The notes under the pieces: generated by a model | Told to the model about the DNA's origin: nothing | The model's database searches: none | Seen by the model: only the letters and a program-made list of their open reading frames with translations | Part shown: one piece after another, positions 18,601-26,872 of the stretch | Layout of the letters: each line of letters opens with the position of its first letter | Position numbering within the stretch: position 1 is the first letter of the stretch | Assembly: GCF_042680725.1 (NCBI RefSeq) | Contig: NZ_JBHUEK010000034.1 | Span: 248,001 to 312,000 of the forward strand | Length of the DNA stretch: 64,000 nucleotides | Direction of reading: 5' to 3' | From: Ferdinandcohnia salidurans | GTDB lineage: Bacteria > Bacillota > Bacilli > Bacillales > Bacillaceae_L | Program-made: the position numbers and the translations under genes

Positions 18601-18944
18601 CTAAGATGCTGCATAGATAAACGATTATTTGAAGCCTTTTCTACCTGTACATTCTGATCAATCATTAATTTTTTCAAATTCTGGCTAGCAATGCCCTGAT
18701 TCGAACAAACATACACAACCTTAAATAAAGGATCTTCTACTATTTCCCTATGGTACCGAGCGGTCTTGGCAATAACCCCTTTAGCAATTAATGTTTTGCC
18801 AAGACCTACTTCATCAGCTACAAGTACACGGCTATAATGATTAGTAAAAAGATAATGAATTCGTTCAACCGTGGCTCTTTGGAAATCCTTGAGTCCCGAA
18901 AGTATTTCCTTTTCTTTCTGTTCCAGATTTATCATTTGATTCAC
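15684..18944 (-). CDS. SNF2-like superfamily 2 DNA helicase of a three-gene defence operon
   Basis: 1086 residues with an SF2 motor: Walker A in VADEVGLGKT (residues 42-51), Walker B VIMDEFQRF (DEFQ, about residue 255), and a C-terminal lobe with ASTSIGQEGLDFHYY and LEQREGRINRYK (motif VI). The DEVGLGKT/EGRINR style is that of helicases in DISARM-like and other restriction-like systems. The start is GTG at 18944, overlapping the stop of the PLD gene (GTGA); an ATG three codons later is an alternative. It presumably moves along DNA and delivers it to the PLD nuclease. It is the last gene of the operon and has its own terminator. Confidence 0.85.
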   Translation of the reverse strand: MNQMINLEQKEKEILSGLKDFQRATVERIHYLFTNHYSRVLVADEVGLGKTLIAKGVIAKTARYHREIVEDPLFKVVYVCSNQGIASQNLKKLMIDQNVQVEKASNNRLSMQHLRIFEDKYDEELKEKYIQLIPLTPMTSFEMTTGFGSANERALMFAFLKRHKELQEHIEELDWFMMDKAKSSWNWLKNYFEDRVLTIDEISNGEYIETILSQIENAFDNNPTIHHELQEVCQLIKELNYPDARVKGSKKVILFLRKMMAEISVKMMEPDLVIMDEFQRFSELINTESESETAILAKKFFNSGNSSKEVVKTLLLSATPYKMYSTLEEIQESGSDDHYKEFFQVTNFLFEKKPEQQKRFETVWKDYSTALSEFTHHDLVILRAKKQEAEEQLYKGIARTERMLAEGASELIKGRVEKLEVSHEDIRSYINMDQLLQDAELNDKLPVEYVKSAPYLMSFMDKYKLKQKISQYFIHHPDKVLLANKEGLWVERKGIDNYKQIPDVNARLSKLKEIALPQGAEKLLWVPPSRPYYEFGGSYTRHQQFSKVLVFSAWEMVPRSIATLLSYEAERLTVGEMIKKIPNKKKRKSKKNYLYSAERRFPQPRIRFVMKDNAPSNMNHLTLLYPSISLAKLFNPVDVLNRKVTLAEIKLEITEKIREMLKEIPEEESSRIDERWYFMAPLLFDIKEPVMNDWFSTEGFMEVDNQGDTKDGDDKALTLHFKELRGIFLSEEYPDLGKKPDDLVEVLVNMALGSPSVCGVRMLDQVDSTSLTNIVMFAKSVLNRFNSQEAIAIVDLQYSTKDRDHTHWKNVLRYCVDGNFQAMIDEYAHMLLEEGGLKHKDTTERNQKLIEAIKESLEFRSAPLQVDTFSSFKRRVTTGTSHSGLRMRTSYAVGFADKRNEDRAHDRKQSVRRSFNSPFRPFVLASTSIGQEGLDFHYYCRKIVHWNLPSNPIDLEQREGRINRYKSFAIRQNIAKKYGNIEFERDIWEEMFDQANKSERNESTSELVPYWTLSENQGIQIERIVPIYPFSKDGHKYQRLMKILQLYRLSLGQAKQEELLEYIFQHDVDEAELKEMFMNLSPYYRE

Positions 18945-20713
18945 CTATTCTGATTTGCCCTTTTAAAAGTTTGATACAATTTTTCGAAGTCCTCTGGGAT
19001 GATTTCTTCGTCACGAATAATATCAATTACATATTCCACATCATTAAGTTTTTCAGGAGAGCGCGAAACTGTCCTTAACATATTCTCATATAGAATGGGT
19101 CCATCCATATAAGCAGAGTCCCATGCAAAGTCTCCTTTTTTGTTTCTTTCAGACTGTTCAAGTGCTGCTAGTAAGAAATCATCTGCTAATAGAAATGCGA
19201 CATATCTAAGAAAAGTCATTGGATCACGAATAATACTTTTATAGATCTCGCTATCTCTTTCAGCAGGTATTCCCTCTGTATCGATTTTTATAATTCTTTC
19301 TACTTGGGTATCACCTATTACAGCTTTTACAGTGTAAAATTCCCCAAGTTCTAACAAACTCAAATCAGAGAAAAGCACTGTTTCCTCTAAAAATTGCTCC
19401 TGTACTTGACTTAATAATGGTTTAATAAAAAAACGAACAGTATTTGGAAGTTCATTGCTATGAATAGCTAACGAATATGTACCTTGAGTCTCTGTAACAA
19501 TTGCCCGTAAATCACTTCTAGAAAGCTGTTTAATCCCTTTTTGTAGTTGTTCTAGCAAGTCTTCATCCTTTTCTTCTTCAATATCCGGAAGAGATTCGAT
19601 TTTTTCAAATGGATTATCTTCCTCGTCTTTCCCAAATAAATCTTCAAGCAATTGTTGTATTCTAAACCCATACTTCTTATATTTTAATTTTAGTAGAAAT
19701 TCTACATTTCCATGAAACGCATTCCTAGAACAATTGGCAGAACCTATGTAAAAATGGTGTTGATTATATTTACTCTTCACATACAATTTCGCATGAATAT
19801 CCTGAGGCTGAGCAATCTCCATATCCTCGTCGTCTTCTTCACTAATCACACCTTCGCCTTCAACAATCATTTCTTTTAATACATAAATATCACAATAATC
19901 AAGAATATCATTCTGAAGTTTATGTAGTTCCGTTCTTCTTGTAATCAGCACAAACTTCTCGTCTGACAATTTTTTCTCTGTCAATTCTTTTAACGTACTT
20001 CCACTTAAGAACGGGGACATAATAATGAGATCATGATATGTTTCGAAGAGTTCAGTATCGTCTTTACCGTGTCCTTCGATTCCAAGTGGCAGAAAGTCAT
20101 AATCCACAAAGTTACCACCTGGTACAAAATGTACAAAATCCAACTCTGATAGGAGATTCTTCATCGCTTCCACCTTAGTCGTATCTGGAACATAAGGAAG
20201 TAGATGATCAAAAAAGTCTTTTAACGGTTTCGTCTTAGGATTCACATCCTCTTGCTTTTCCCCCTCCAATGCCAACGCAATATCCCAGCTGCGGTCAAAT
20301 GTTAAATTTCGAGTTAACACAAGGAGTCGATATAACTCCCGATTTTCTTTATTCACATATTTAACTAACCATACTTTTGGATGGAAGGAGAGATCGTTCT
20401 CTAACGCGATTTCACTTACACTGTTTTCTAATAATGCAAAGATTGTATTGTTTTTCTGAGGTACCTTTATTTGCCCTGCTTCGCAGAAAATTAAAAATTT
20501 ATCTGATGCCCTTCTAAGGCCTTCCAACATAAAGATCGGATTATCTTGAAATGTATGACTCATTTCTTCTGCTAGACTTAGTGCTAGTGGCACCCCAATT
20601 AATGCCTCTAAATCAAGTGAATAGGTCGTCCCCATCGCAAATTCAACTTCATAATCGACGGGTGGCTTTAATATGTCACTATAATTCAATCTGTTTTTAT
20701 CTGGCTTAAGCAC
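18941..20713 (-). CDS. Phospholipase D-like nuclease domain protein
   Basis: 590 residues with two PLD (HKD) half-sites: FHPKVWLVKY...LTRNLTFDRSWD at about residues 108-150, and IHAKLYVKSK...IGSANCSRNAFHGNVE at about 303-335. In bacterial defence loci such proteins act as DNA nucleases rather than lipases. It starts with GTG 20713 after GGAGGAG, one base beyond the stop of the DUF6361 gene, and its end overlaps the helicase start by 4 bases, so the three genes are translationally coupled. The C-terminal half, with no recognised domain, may bind the helicase (inference). Confidence 0.85.
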   Translation of the reverse strand: MLKPDKNRLNYSDILKPPVDYEVEFAMGTTYSLDLEALIGVPLALSLAEEMSHTFQDNPIFMLEGLRRASDKFLIFCEAGQIKVPQKNNTIFALLENSVSEIALENDLSFHPKVWLVKYVNKENRELYRLLVLTRNLTFDRSWDIALALEGEKQEDVNPKTKPLKDFFDHLLPYVPDTTKVEAMKNLLSELDFVHFVPGGNFVDYDFLPLGIEGHGKDDTELFETYHDLIIMSPFLSGSTLKELTEKKLSDEKFVLITRRTELHKLQNDILDYCDIYVLKEMIVEGEGVISEEDDEDMEIAQPQDIHAKLYVKSKYNQHHFYIGSANCSRNAFHGNVEFLLKLKYKKYGFRIQQLLEDLFGKDEEDNPFEKIESLPDIEEEKDEDLLEQLQKGIKQLSRSDLRAIVTETQGTYSLAIHSNELPNTVRFFIKPLLSQVQEQFLEETVLFSDLSLLELGEFYTVKAVIGDTQVERIIKIDTEGIPAERDSEIYKSIIRDPMTFLRYVAFLLADDFLLAALEQSERNKKGDFAWDSAYMDGPILYENMLRTVSRSPEKLNDVEYVIDIIRDEEIIPEDFEKLYQTFKRANQNR

Positions 20714-20714
20714 G

Positions 20715-21911
20715 CTACTCCTCCAATCCGTCCAAAATATCGTTTATGATCGCTTTAGCAACTCGAAATCGATAATCTAAGGACCGAATTCCAACCCATT
20801 TCCCATCATAAGAGAAGGCCTTCGAATTATATAATTTGGCACGATCCTTTGATTTTAATTCTACTTCTCTATTAATTAATAGGTTATCGATTTCATCCAC
20901 GTCACCATCTATTGCAAGCTTCTGCCAATCACGTAGGAAATTCTTCAATCGAATATTTCTTCTGTCTATATGTAGAAGGCTTAACACCTCTAAATAAGGA
21001 AAAGAAGAAAATTCATTTTTCACAAAAGAACTACTGAGCCATTTTTCCCATTCCTCTACGGCGTCCTCATTCTCCTGTTTCGAAAGGATGACATTGTATC
21101 TTATATTGGCACCAGATATAAATTTATTAAATTTGTTCGCTAACTGGTACATCCTTCTTATGTGATCAGGTAAATCAAACACCTCCCCGATCATTTCAAA
21201 ACTTTCTACAAGTTTTTGTTTTTCGGGATCTTGATGTAGTAAATAAGCAAAAAGGCTGTGTTCTGTTTTAGAAGATAAGGTAATTCTTTGCTTCAAAAAC
21301 TCTGCTTCTTGTCGAGTTAGCTTTATTTGTAGATTTTCTTTCCAATCTCTATCAGGTAGTAGACAATGCCAGAAAGTCCCATAATATTCATTTCCAGCAT
21401 CAATATCATCTGTCTCCTCGTCACCTAAGGATTTTAAAGCTTGCTTATTTTTTTTCATGGCAAATACAGATTTAGCATAGTTATCGAGGGTAAGGTTTTC
21501 ATATTTAAATATTTCAAATTTCCTAAGACCATTCCAATAGATACTGGATGGCTTTCTTTTTAGTTTCTTACCAGATCTCCCTCCAATAATTCCATCCAAA
21601 TCTTTACCTTGTTTTAAGATATCAATAAGTTCTAATTCTTGTTGGGAGAGCTTATTTAGAAATTGATTATGACTAGAGAATGAATCTTTTTCTAGCTCCA
21701 TTACCAAGTAAGGAACAATAAAAAAGTATTTGGCTCTCGTTTGTAAGGTAGATGTACCAGGAAAGAACGTATCTGAGAAACCATCTCTAATCATTCCAAT
21801 CCCAAGCTCATCCACAGCCCCTTTTTGAGCTAGTAAATCGAGAATGGCCATGACTTTATTTCGATGTTCATTCGAGTAATCTATCCAGCCTATTTGAAGA
21901 GGATTTACCAT
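20715..21911 (-). CDS. DUF6361 family protein, first gene of the PLD-helicase operon
   Basis: 398 residues, start ATG 21911 behind AGGAGGAC. The N-terminal IGWIDYSNEHRNKVMAILD and the following GMIRDGFSDTFFPGTSTLQT with RAKYFFIVPYL are the DUF6361 signature, a family found beside PLD-helicase cassettes. No catalytic motif is visible; it is soluble and probably a structural or recognition subunit. As the first gene of a closely packed operon it should be made in step with the nuclease and helicase. Confidence 0.8.
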   Translation of the reverse strand: MVNPLQIGWIDYSNEHRNKVMAILDLLAQKGAVDELGIGMIRDGFSDTFFPGTSTLQTRAKYFFIVPYLVMELEKDSFSSHNQFLNKLSQQELELIDILKQGKDLDGIIGGRSGKKLKRKPSSIYWNGLRKFEIFKYENLTLDNYAKSVFAMKKNKQALKSLGDEETDDIDAGNEYYGTFWHCLLPDRDWKENLQIKLTRQEAEFLKQRITLSSKTEHSLFAYLLHQDPEKQKLVESFEMIGEVFDLPDHIRRMYQLANKFNKFISGANIRYNVILSKQENEDAVEEWEKWLSSSFVKNEFSSFPYLEVLSLLHIDRRNIRLKNFLRDWQKLAIDGDVDEIDNLLINREVELKSKDRAKLYNSKAFSYDGKWVGIRSLDYRFRVAKAIINDILDGLEE

Positions 21912-22061
21912 TTACTTGTCCTCCTGTTTTTAATAAAAAATATTTCTTACTTAAGATTTTTAACTTTCGTATTGGCTAATCATTAGCTAAAGAAAACGTT
22001 TATGTTAGTTCATATCATTTATTTTAGCATAATTTTACAAATTTTCATTACATTAAGTCCC

Positions 22062-22088
22062 GTCACAGGACGACCCGAAGATTGTCGA
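22062..22088 (+). repeat. Degenerate family-C repeat
   Basis: gtcacaggacgacccgaaga then ttgtcga: a diverged copy of the gtcacagtgac-ccccgaattttgtcg element found intact at 38450, 39391 and 43751. Confidence 0.5.
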
Positions 22089-22118
22089 ATTTAAAATATT
22101 TTTATACCTAAATAAAAA

Positions 22119-22168
22119 GGGCCAGACCCCACACACGGTAAATATTTACCGCACTGGGAGTCTGGCAC
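22119..22168. repeat. Family-B inverted repeat, probable bidirectional terminator
   Basis: Outer arms GCCAGACCCC and GGGAGTCTGGC enclose a perfect 14-bp palindrome GGTAAATATTTACC, giving a long double hairpin. It lies 10 bases after the stop of the GIY-YIG gene (minus strand). Similar elements are at 51169-51214 and, truncated, at 52879-52908. Confidence 0.75.
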
Positions 22169-22177
22169 CTATATTTC

Positions 22178-22555
22178 TTAATAAAACACTTTATCAACGT
22201 TATATTTGGACCGAAGTTTATTTATGATATATGTTTCATAAATGTCTCGTTCCATAGGATCTTCTACGATGCAAATATCGATTTTATAGACTTCGTCTCT
22301 GTGCGATTTAATAGGTGAAACCGTGTCTTCAAAATGTTTTTTAATTCGTTGACGTAGTTTCCGCGCTTTCCCGACAAACAGAAGCTCATCATCTTTATTA
22401 AAAAATAAGAAAATGCCACCTTTATCTCTTGGTATGAGATGGAAGTCAATAAATCCGTGAATATCCTTGATTATTGGTTCATTTTCTTTCGGAATTTGTT
22501 TCCGTTCTGTAATCGTAATATCTGGAGTAGGTATGCTAATTTTTATCATGTTCAA
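22178..22555 (-). CDS. GIY-YIG nuclease-like protein (UvrC N-terminal domain homologue, YurQ-like)
   Basis: 125 residues. The core GGIFLFFNKDDELLFVGKAR is the GIY-YIG motif in altered form (GIF, FVG), followed by KLRQRIKKHF with the conserved arginine and a C-terminal E-x-YIINKLRSKYN. Stand-alone proteins of this kind (B. subtilis YurQ) resemble the UvrC nuclease half; their role is not established. The start may be TTG 22555 or ATG 22549, both behind AAGGGA. It is a single-gene unit ended by the family-B hairpin. Confidence 0.8.
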   Translation of the reverse strand: MNMIKISIPTPDITITERKQIPKENEPIIKDIHGFIDFHLIPRDKGGIFLFFNKDDELLFVGKARKLRQRIKKHFEDTVSPIKSHRDEVYKIDICIVEDPMERDIYETYIINKLRSKYNVDKVFY

Positions 22556-22661
22556 TCACGTCCCTTTTTTGTATAGAGATAAATGGTATCATATGTAGGA
22601 AAGAAAAGCGATTTAACAGTTAATTCAAGTCCCATAACCCATCACCAGCCTTACTGTTATT

Positions 22662-23477
22662 CTAATCGATTAACGGATCTTTCCCTTCAATAAATGGAGG
22701 AAATATAGTTGGGTGTAGAATACTTGCTATCTTATTGAGTCCAATTAATAATCTTGGTGAAGGTCTGCAAAATAATGGTTCCTCTAAAATATACAATTGC
22801 TTATTTCGTATCGCCTGCATGTTATCTGATTGCGGACGTTTTAAAATGACTTTTGGATTAACCTTGTCTTTTTGAACACCTACCCAGATGATGCACATCA
22901 CATCAGGATTTCTTCGTCTCACTTCTTCCCAATCTGTTTGTACACTCGCTTGATCCATATCTTGAAAAATATTTCTTCCTCCTGCAAGCTCACTCATTTC
23001 AGATAACCAATTTGTCGCCCCAGGTGTAAAAATGGGCTTTGCCCACCATTCCCAATAGATTGATTTCTGATTTTCTACTTGCTTCGATAAACGTTGATAG
23101 CTTTCTAAGATTTGTTTATATTTCTCAAATAATTGAGTCGCTTTTTGATGCACATTTGCTGCTTTTCCAACAAAAAGTAAGCTCTCTCCAACCTCTAGCA
23201 GGCTTTCTGGGTTTGGAACGATGACATACGGAAGGTTTCTCTTCTTCAGTTCTTCAATATTTCGTTCCATCCCAGGTACACTTAAAGATGCTAATACAAG
23301 GTCTGGCTGTAGCTCTTCTACCTTATCCATGTCTATATGTAAATCAGGGCCCAATCTCGGTAATGCTTTCACCTGTTCAGGCCAATCTGAGTAATTATCT
23401 ACTCCTATTAAGAATTTAGTTAATCCAAGATATTCAACTAATTCCGTATTACTTGGACAAATCGAAATGAGTCTCAT
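22662..23477 (-). CDS. Cytoplasmic BtuF-like cobalamin-binding protein
   Basis: 271 residues of the periplasmic-binding-protein helical fold used for B12 and iron chelates: RLISICPSNTELVEYLGL at the start, LVLASLSVPG, and WVGVQKDKVNP late. It has no signal peptide or lipobox, unlike the true BtuF at 34901-35893, so it should stay in the cytoplasm. It is the last gene of the cobalamin operon, 33 bases after the reduced CobU-like gene. A role in corrinoid storage or delivery is inferred from position and fold only. Confidence 0.8.
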   Translation of the reverse strand: MRLISICPSNTELVEYLGLTKFLIGVDNYSDWPEQVKALPRLGPDLHIDMDKVEELQPDLVLASLSVPGMERNIEELKKRNLPYVIVPNPESLLEVGESLLFVGKAANVHQKATQLFEKYKQILESYQRLSKQVENQKSIYWEWWAKPIFTPGATNWLSEMSELAGGRNIFQDMDQASVQTDWEEVRRRNPDVMCIIWVGVQKDKVNPKVILKRPQSDNMQAIRNKQLYILEEPLFCRPSPRLLIGLNKIASILHPTIFPPFIEGKDPLID

Positions 23478-23510
23478 GAACGATACCTCCTTCTTACAAG
23501 CAAAATATAT

Positions 23511-23939
23511 TTATTTTAACCTCTTACATAACCCATTCCATACGTACACCACTTCATCTGACATCTTTACAGCATCCTGCGCAATCCATCCCATCACATC
23601 TCGTAGCAATCTATCATTTTTTTGAATGGGTACTATGCCTCTGCCAACCTCTAACATAATAAGCACGATTGGCATATTTCGCTTTTTCTCCTCCACATCA
23701 AAAGCCTGAAAAAGATGTGAAAAATCACTTCGAATCTCGTTCATATTTTTTCTATTGGCAAGTTCATGTTCAATCCATTTTTCCCAACCTTCAACGACTA
23801 ATGTTGTATCATTCTCCCATTTCATTTTCCAATTCGATAATGAATCACCCATATAAGCAGAAGCCCAACTGCATCTTTCATATTTCTCTCTCACGATTTT
23901 CCTTTTTCCTGCGAAGGCACCGCCGATAACGAGCTGCAT
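23511..23939 (-). CDS. Reduced CobU-like protein (second copy)
   Basis: About 142 residues; start ATG 23939 fits GAGGGGG at 7-base spacing. It keeps an altered P-loop GGAFAGKR (CobU: GGARSGKS) and the C-terminal CobU signature EVGRGIVPIQ...LRDVMGWIAQDA, but lacks the central HxxxR region carrying the histidine that accepts GMP in CobU. The intact CobU at 25224 keeps it (RIRIHQHDRGE). This protein is therefore probably not a bifunctional kinase-guanylyltransferase; a kinase-only, regulatory or non-enzymatic role is possible. It overlaps the end of cobC by 49 bases. Confidence 0.7.
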   Translation of the reverse strand: MQLVIGGAFAGKRKIVREKYERCSWASAYMGDSLSNWKMKWENDTTLVVEGWEKWIEHELANRKNMNEIRSDFSHLFQAFDVEEKKRNMPIVLIMLEVGRGIVPIQKNDRLLRDVMGWIAQDAVKMSDEVVYVWNGLCKRLK

Positions 23940-24514
23940 TTCCATACCCCCTCGTACTTCATAAATGTTAGACGTATACAATGTCCATTCGGGATCATGA
24001 CTTCCCAGAACGATAGAGATGATACATATTTTGAAACAACATACCGAATCACGCCTCCATGAGTCATGATAAGAATGGTTTCATTGTGAAGAGTTCGTTG
24101 AAATCGTTCATTAAAGAAGGCATCAATTCGACCACTAAATGTATCAGCTGACTCCCCATTCGGAATTATGCCTTTCTCCCAATTGTTAAGCCAGTTCTGA
24201 TACGCTTTCTGGTCTTTCAACTCGTCATATGTCTTTCCTTCCCAGTCCCCAAAGTCCAATTCTCTTAATCTGGCATCTTCCGTTACCTGTGCAGGAATAG
24301 TTAATAATTTTAAAGACTCCTGACAACGTCGTAAATCACTTGTAAAAACATGGTCAAAATGTATGGGTGTCAATTCCTTTTTAAGTTTAATTAGGCCTGA
24401 TTGTTCACCTCTTATTATTTCTTTATCCGTATGACCTAAATACCGTTTCTCCTTATTCCAAGCTGTTATCCCATGACGAACGAGATATACATCCATGTAA
24501 TCGCAAGTCCCCAT
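23891..24514 (-). CDS. cobC: Alpha-ribazole-phosphate phosphatase (histidine phosphatase family)
   Basis: 207 residues. The phosphohistidine motif VYLVRHGITAWN, SDLRRCQES, RELDFGDWEGKTYDE and MTHGGVIRYV are those of CobC, which removes the 5' phosphate from alpha-ribazole phosphate or adenosylcobalamin phosphate. Start ATG 24514 has GGGAGG 6 bases upstream and overlaps cobS by 49 bases; an ATG six codons later lacks a site. Family members also include general phosphoglycerate-mutase-like enzymes, but the operon supports CobC. Confidence 0.85.
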   Translation of the reverse strand: MGTCDYMDVYLVRHGITAWNKEKRYLGHTDKEIIRGEQSGLIKLKKELTPIHFDHVFTSDLRRCQESLKLLTIPAQVTEDARLRELDFGDWEGKTYDELKDQKAYQNWLNNWEKGIIPNGESADTFSGRIDAFFNERFQRTLHNETILIMTHGGVIRYVVSKYVSSLSFWEVMIPNGHCIRLTFMKYEGVWKCSSLSAVPSQEKGKS

Positions 24515-25224
24515 AATTCGCCTCCCTCTATGGCTGTACCTAATAAATCGCCATTTGTTCCTTTAAATGTATGCTTAATCCAAGCACCAAACAAGACCAT
24601 AAACACAATATATGCAGGAACTAAAAAGAAACATTCAGGAAAAAAGTATAAGAGTATCCCTACAGGAATCATCGCATATAAAAAGTCAAACCGATTTACG
24701 TTTTTCTTCCACTCCCATGCTAATCCATGTTGTTTTGCTGTAGGTAAAGAAATCATTAATACAACGACTCCTAAACGTGAAAATGCCATGATAAATAGAA
24801 CCGAAGACAAAAGTATATCCGCTTCAATCAATGAATAGATAAAAAAAGTTTTCCAAGCGAGCAAAAAAAGAAGTGAAATCAGACCAAAGCTTCCTACATG
24901 TGGGTCTTTCATAATCTCCCATTTTTTCTCAAGTGGAGCATTTGACCCCACTGCATCAGCTACATCCATCCACCCATCTAAGTGTAATCCACCAGTCATA
25001 TAGACCCATAATGAAATGATAAGCAATGTCAAGAATAGGATTGGAACATAAGGCTGCAATACCCACAACACACTCGTAATAAAAGCACCTAATCCTACAC
25101 CAACAAGCGGGTAACTCCTTATTGCCCATCTACTTGTCTGTTTTGTCCATGGAGATTCGATAGGAAGAGGAATTCGTGTTAGAAATTGAACAGCAAGTAT
25201 AAATCCAAACAACATTTGCTTCAT
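24466..25224 (-). CDS. cobS: Adenosylcobinamide-GDP ribazoletransferase (cobalamin synthase)
   Basis: 252 residues, an integral membrane protein with about six hydrophobic segments. The conserved TGGLHLDGWMDVADAVGSN (about residue 77) and KDPHVGSFG motifs, with their metal-binding aspartates, are diagnostic of CobS, which joins adenosylcobinamide-GDP and alpha-ribazole. GTNGDLLGTAIEGGEL near the C-terminus is also typical. The start overlaps the cobU stop by one base (TGATG), giving coupled translation. Confidence 0.92.
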   Translation of the reverse strand: MKQMLFGFILAVQFLTRIPLPIESPWTKQTSRWAIRSYPLVGVGLGAFITSVLWVLQPYVPILFLTLLIISLWVYMTGGLHLDGWMDVADAVGSNAPLEKKWEIMKDPHVGSFGLISLLFLLAWKTFFIYSLIEADILLSSVLFIMAFSRLGVVVLMISLPTAKQHGLAWEWKKNVNRFDFLYAMIPVGILLYFFPECFFLVPAYIVFMVLFGAWIKHTFKGTNGDLLGTAIEGGELWGLAITWMYISFVMG

Positions 25225-25772
25225 CAGATTTCACCCTTCCAATACAACGGAATCCCTGCTTGAACCTGAACGGCAATATCTGATTGCTGCACGATCATGG
25301 AATGGAGACGTTGTAAGGCATACATATAGCGTTGAACAACATCATCAATGGGAGGGATTCCCTCATTCACATCATTTGAAACAAGAAGAAGGTGAAATTG
25401 CTTTTCGCGTGCTATAGATAACCAGCGATTCACCCTTTCCTCCATCTCTTCCATCGTGCGTGTATGTTCGAACATGACATTACTTACCCATATCGTCAAA
25501 CAATCTATTAAAATCACATCACCTTTTTTAAATTTAGACAGAATCGGTTCAAGATGAAAGTACTCTTCGATCGTATGCCAAGTCTCCCCGCGATCATGTT
25601 GATGAATCCGAATCCTTTCTGCCATTTCATCATCACTTTTTTTAGCGGTTGCAATGTAATGTAGAGAAACACGATGATTTTCTTCCTTCATTTGATAAAA
25701 ATACGAAAGAGCTGTTTGTTCTGCAAATTGACTTTTCCCCGATCTAGCACCACCTGAAATAAAAAAGATCAT
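25224..25772 (-). CDS. cobU: Adenosylcobinamide kinase / adenosylcobinamide-phosphate guanylyltransferase
   Basis: 182 residues with the full CobU set: P-loop SGGARSGKSQFAE, IATAKKSDDEMAERI, the guanylylated histidine region RIHQHDRGETW, and LIDCLTIWVSN. It phosphorylates adenosylcobinamide and transfers GMP to it before CobS. It overlaps cobD by 4 bases and cobS by one. The C-terminal NDVNEGIPP...RYMYALQRLH matches the usual NEVGxGIVP...RxFRDxxG segment loosely. Confidence 0.9.
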   Translation of the reverse strand: MIFFISGGARSGKSQFAEQTALSYFYQMKEENHRVSLHYIATAKKSDDEMAERIRIHQHDRGETWHTIEEYFHLEPILSKFKKGDVILIDCLTIWVSNVMFEHTRTMEEMEERVNRWLSIAREKQFHLLLVSNDVNEGIPPIDDVVQRYMYALQRLHSMIVQQSDIAVQVQAGIPLYWKGEI

Positions 25773-26854
25773 ACCTCATTTCTCCACTTTTGAAGTGCAC
25801 CAAGTAACTGTTGATTTTCTATGTGTGACCTAATCGCGATTCGTATAAACTTTCCATGTAATCCTTTAAAGTTGTGAGTATGTCGTGTAAGGATTCCATT
25901 CTCCAATAAAAAGTAAAAAAGCTCATCCGTTCGGTCTGGAGATTTTTTATCCTGCAACAGATAAAAGTTTACGAGTGATGGGGAAAAATAGTAATCTAAT
26001 GCAGATAAGCTACTAAATACGTTTCGAGATTCCTCATGTAACCATATTCTTGTATTGTCAACAAAATCACGATCTTCAAGCAATTTCGGAACGATTGCAT
26101 CTACTAAGGAGTTTATGCTCCAAGGAATTTGTTCGTTCTTCAATGCATGTATGACAGTTGGATGAGCCAGAATATATCCGATTCGCAGCCCGGGAATTGT
26201 ATACATCTTCGTTAAAGATCGTATTACGATTAAATTGGGGTATGCCGATAACCATGATGTAAGGGTAGGAATGGAAGTTGGTAAAAAATCAACAAACGCT
26301 TCATCCACTACTACATAAGTACCGCTTTTTTTCCCTACTTCTACTAAAAGCTGCAAATCTTCTTCTGGTATAACCGTTCCAGTTGGGTTATTAGGACGAC
26401 AAAGAAACAGAACATCCTTTTCAGCAACCTTTTCTTGAATCAATTGGACTGGTAGTGTAAATCCACTTTTATCTTCAACTATAAGATCCTCCACATCAAT
26501 ATGGTAATGTGTACAGGCTCGTTCATATTCTAAAAAGGTAGGATGGGCAATAAGTGCTTTCCCTTTTTCGAAATACTTTGCCACTAAAAAAATGGCCTCT
26601 GCTCCCCCATTTGTCATTAGGACCATGTCTTGGTCTATTCCTTCATGCTCCGCTACCGAGGCGCTTGCTTTCGAATAAGTGGGCTCTGGATAACGTGTGA
26701 TCGTATCATATTGTTGTTGTAAGGCATCAGATAACCAGGAAGGAGGTCCCAACGGATTTAGGTTAGCGCTAAAATCGAGCAATGCTTTCTCGTCCTTCAT
26801 ATGTAAAAGTTTTTTGATTGTTTCAGGTTGTCCCCCATGATTTGGCCATTTCAT
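25769..26854 (-). CDS. cobD: Threonine-phosphate decarboxylase, PLP-dependent
   Basis: 361 residues of the class I/II aminotransferase fold. It begins HGGQPETIKKLL and has LDFSANLNPLGPP, CRPNNPTGTVI, DEAFVDF, and the PLP-lysine segment SLTKMYTIPGLRIGY, all characteristic of CobD. It makes (R)-1-amino-2-propanol phosphate for the cobinamide side chain. Histidinol-phosphate aminotransferase is the closest alternative, but the FSANLNPLG block and the operon favour CobD. Confidence 0.9.
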   Translation of the reverse strand: MKWPNHGGQPETIKKLLHMKDEKALLDFSANLNPLGPPSWLSDALQQQYDTITRYPEPTYSKASASVAEHEGIDQDMVLMTNGGAEAIFLVAKYFEKGKALIAHPTFLEYERACTHYHIDVEDLIVEDKSGFTLPVQLIQEKVAEKDVLFLCRPNNPTGTVIPEEDLQLLVEVGKKSGTYVVVDEAFVDFLPTSIPTLTSWLSAYPNLIVIRSLTKMYTIPGLRIGYILAHPTVIHALKNEQIPWSINSLVDAIVPKLLEDRDFVDNTRIWLHEESRNVFSSLSALDYYFSPSLVNFYLLQDKKSPDRTDELFYFLLENGILTRHTHNFKGLHGKFIRIAIRSHIENQQLLGALQKWRNEV

Positions 26855-26872
26855 TATTTCACCTCATTTACA

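Noticed and set aside
1..22000. Searching for an integrase or flanking repeats that would define the defence region as an integrative element
   Set aside because: None recognised; the island is accumulated modules and remnants rather than one bounded element in this window.
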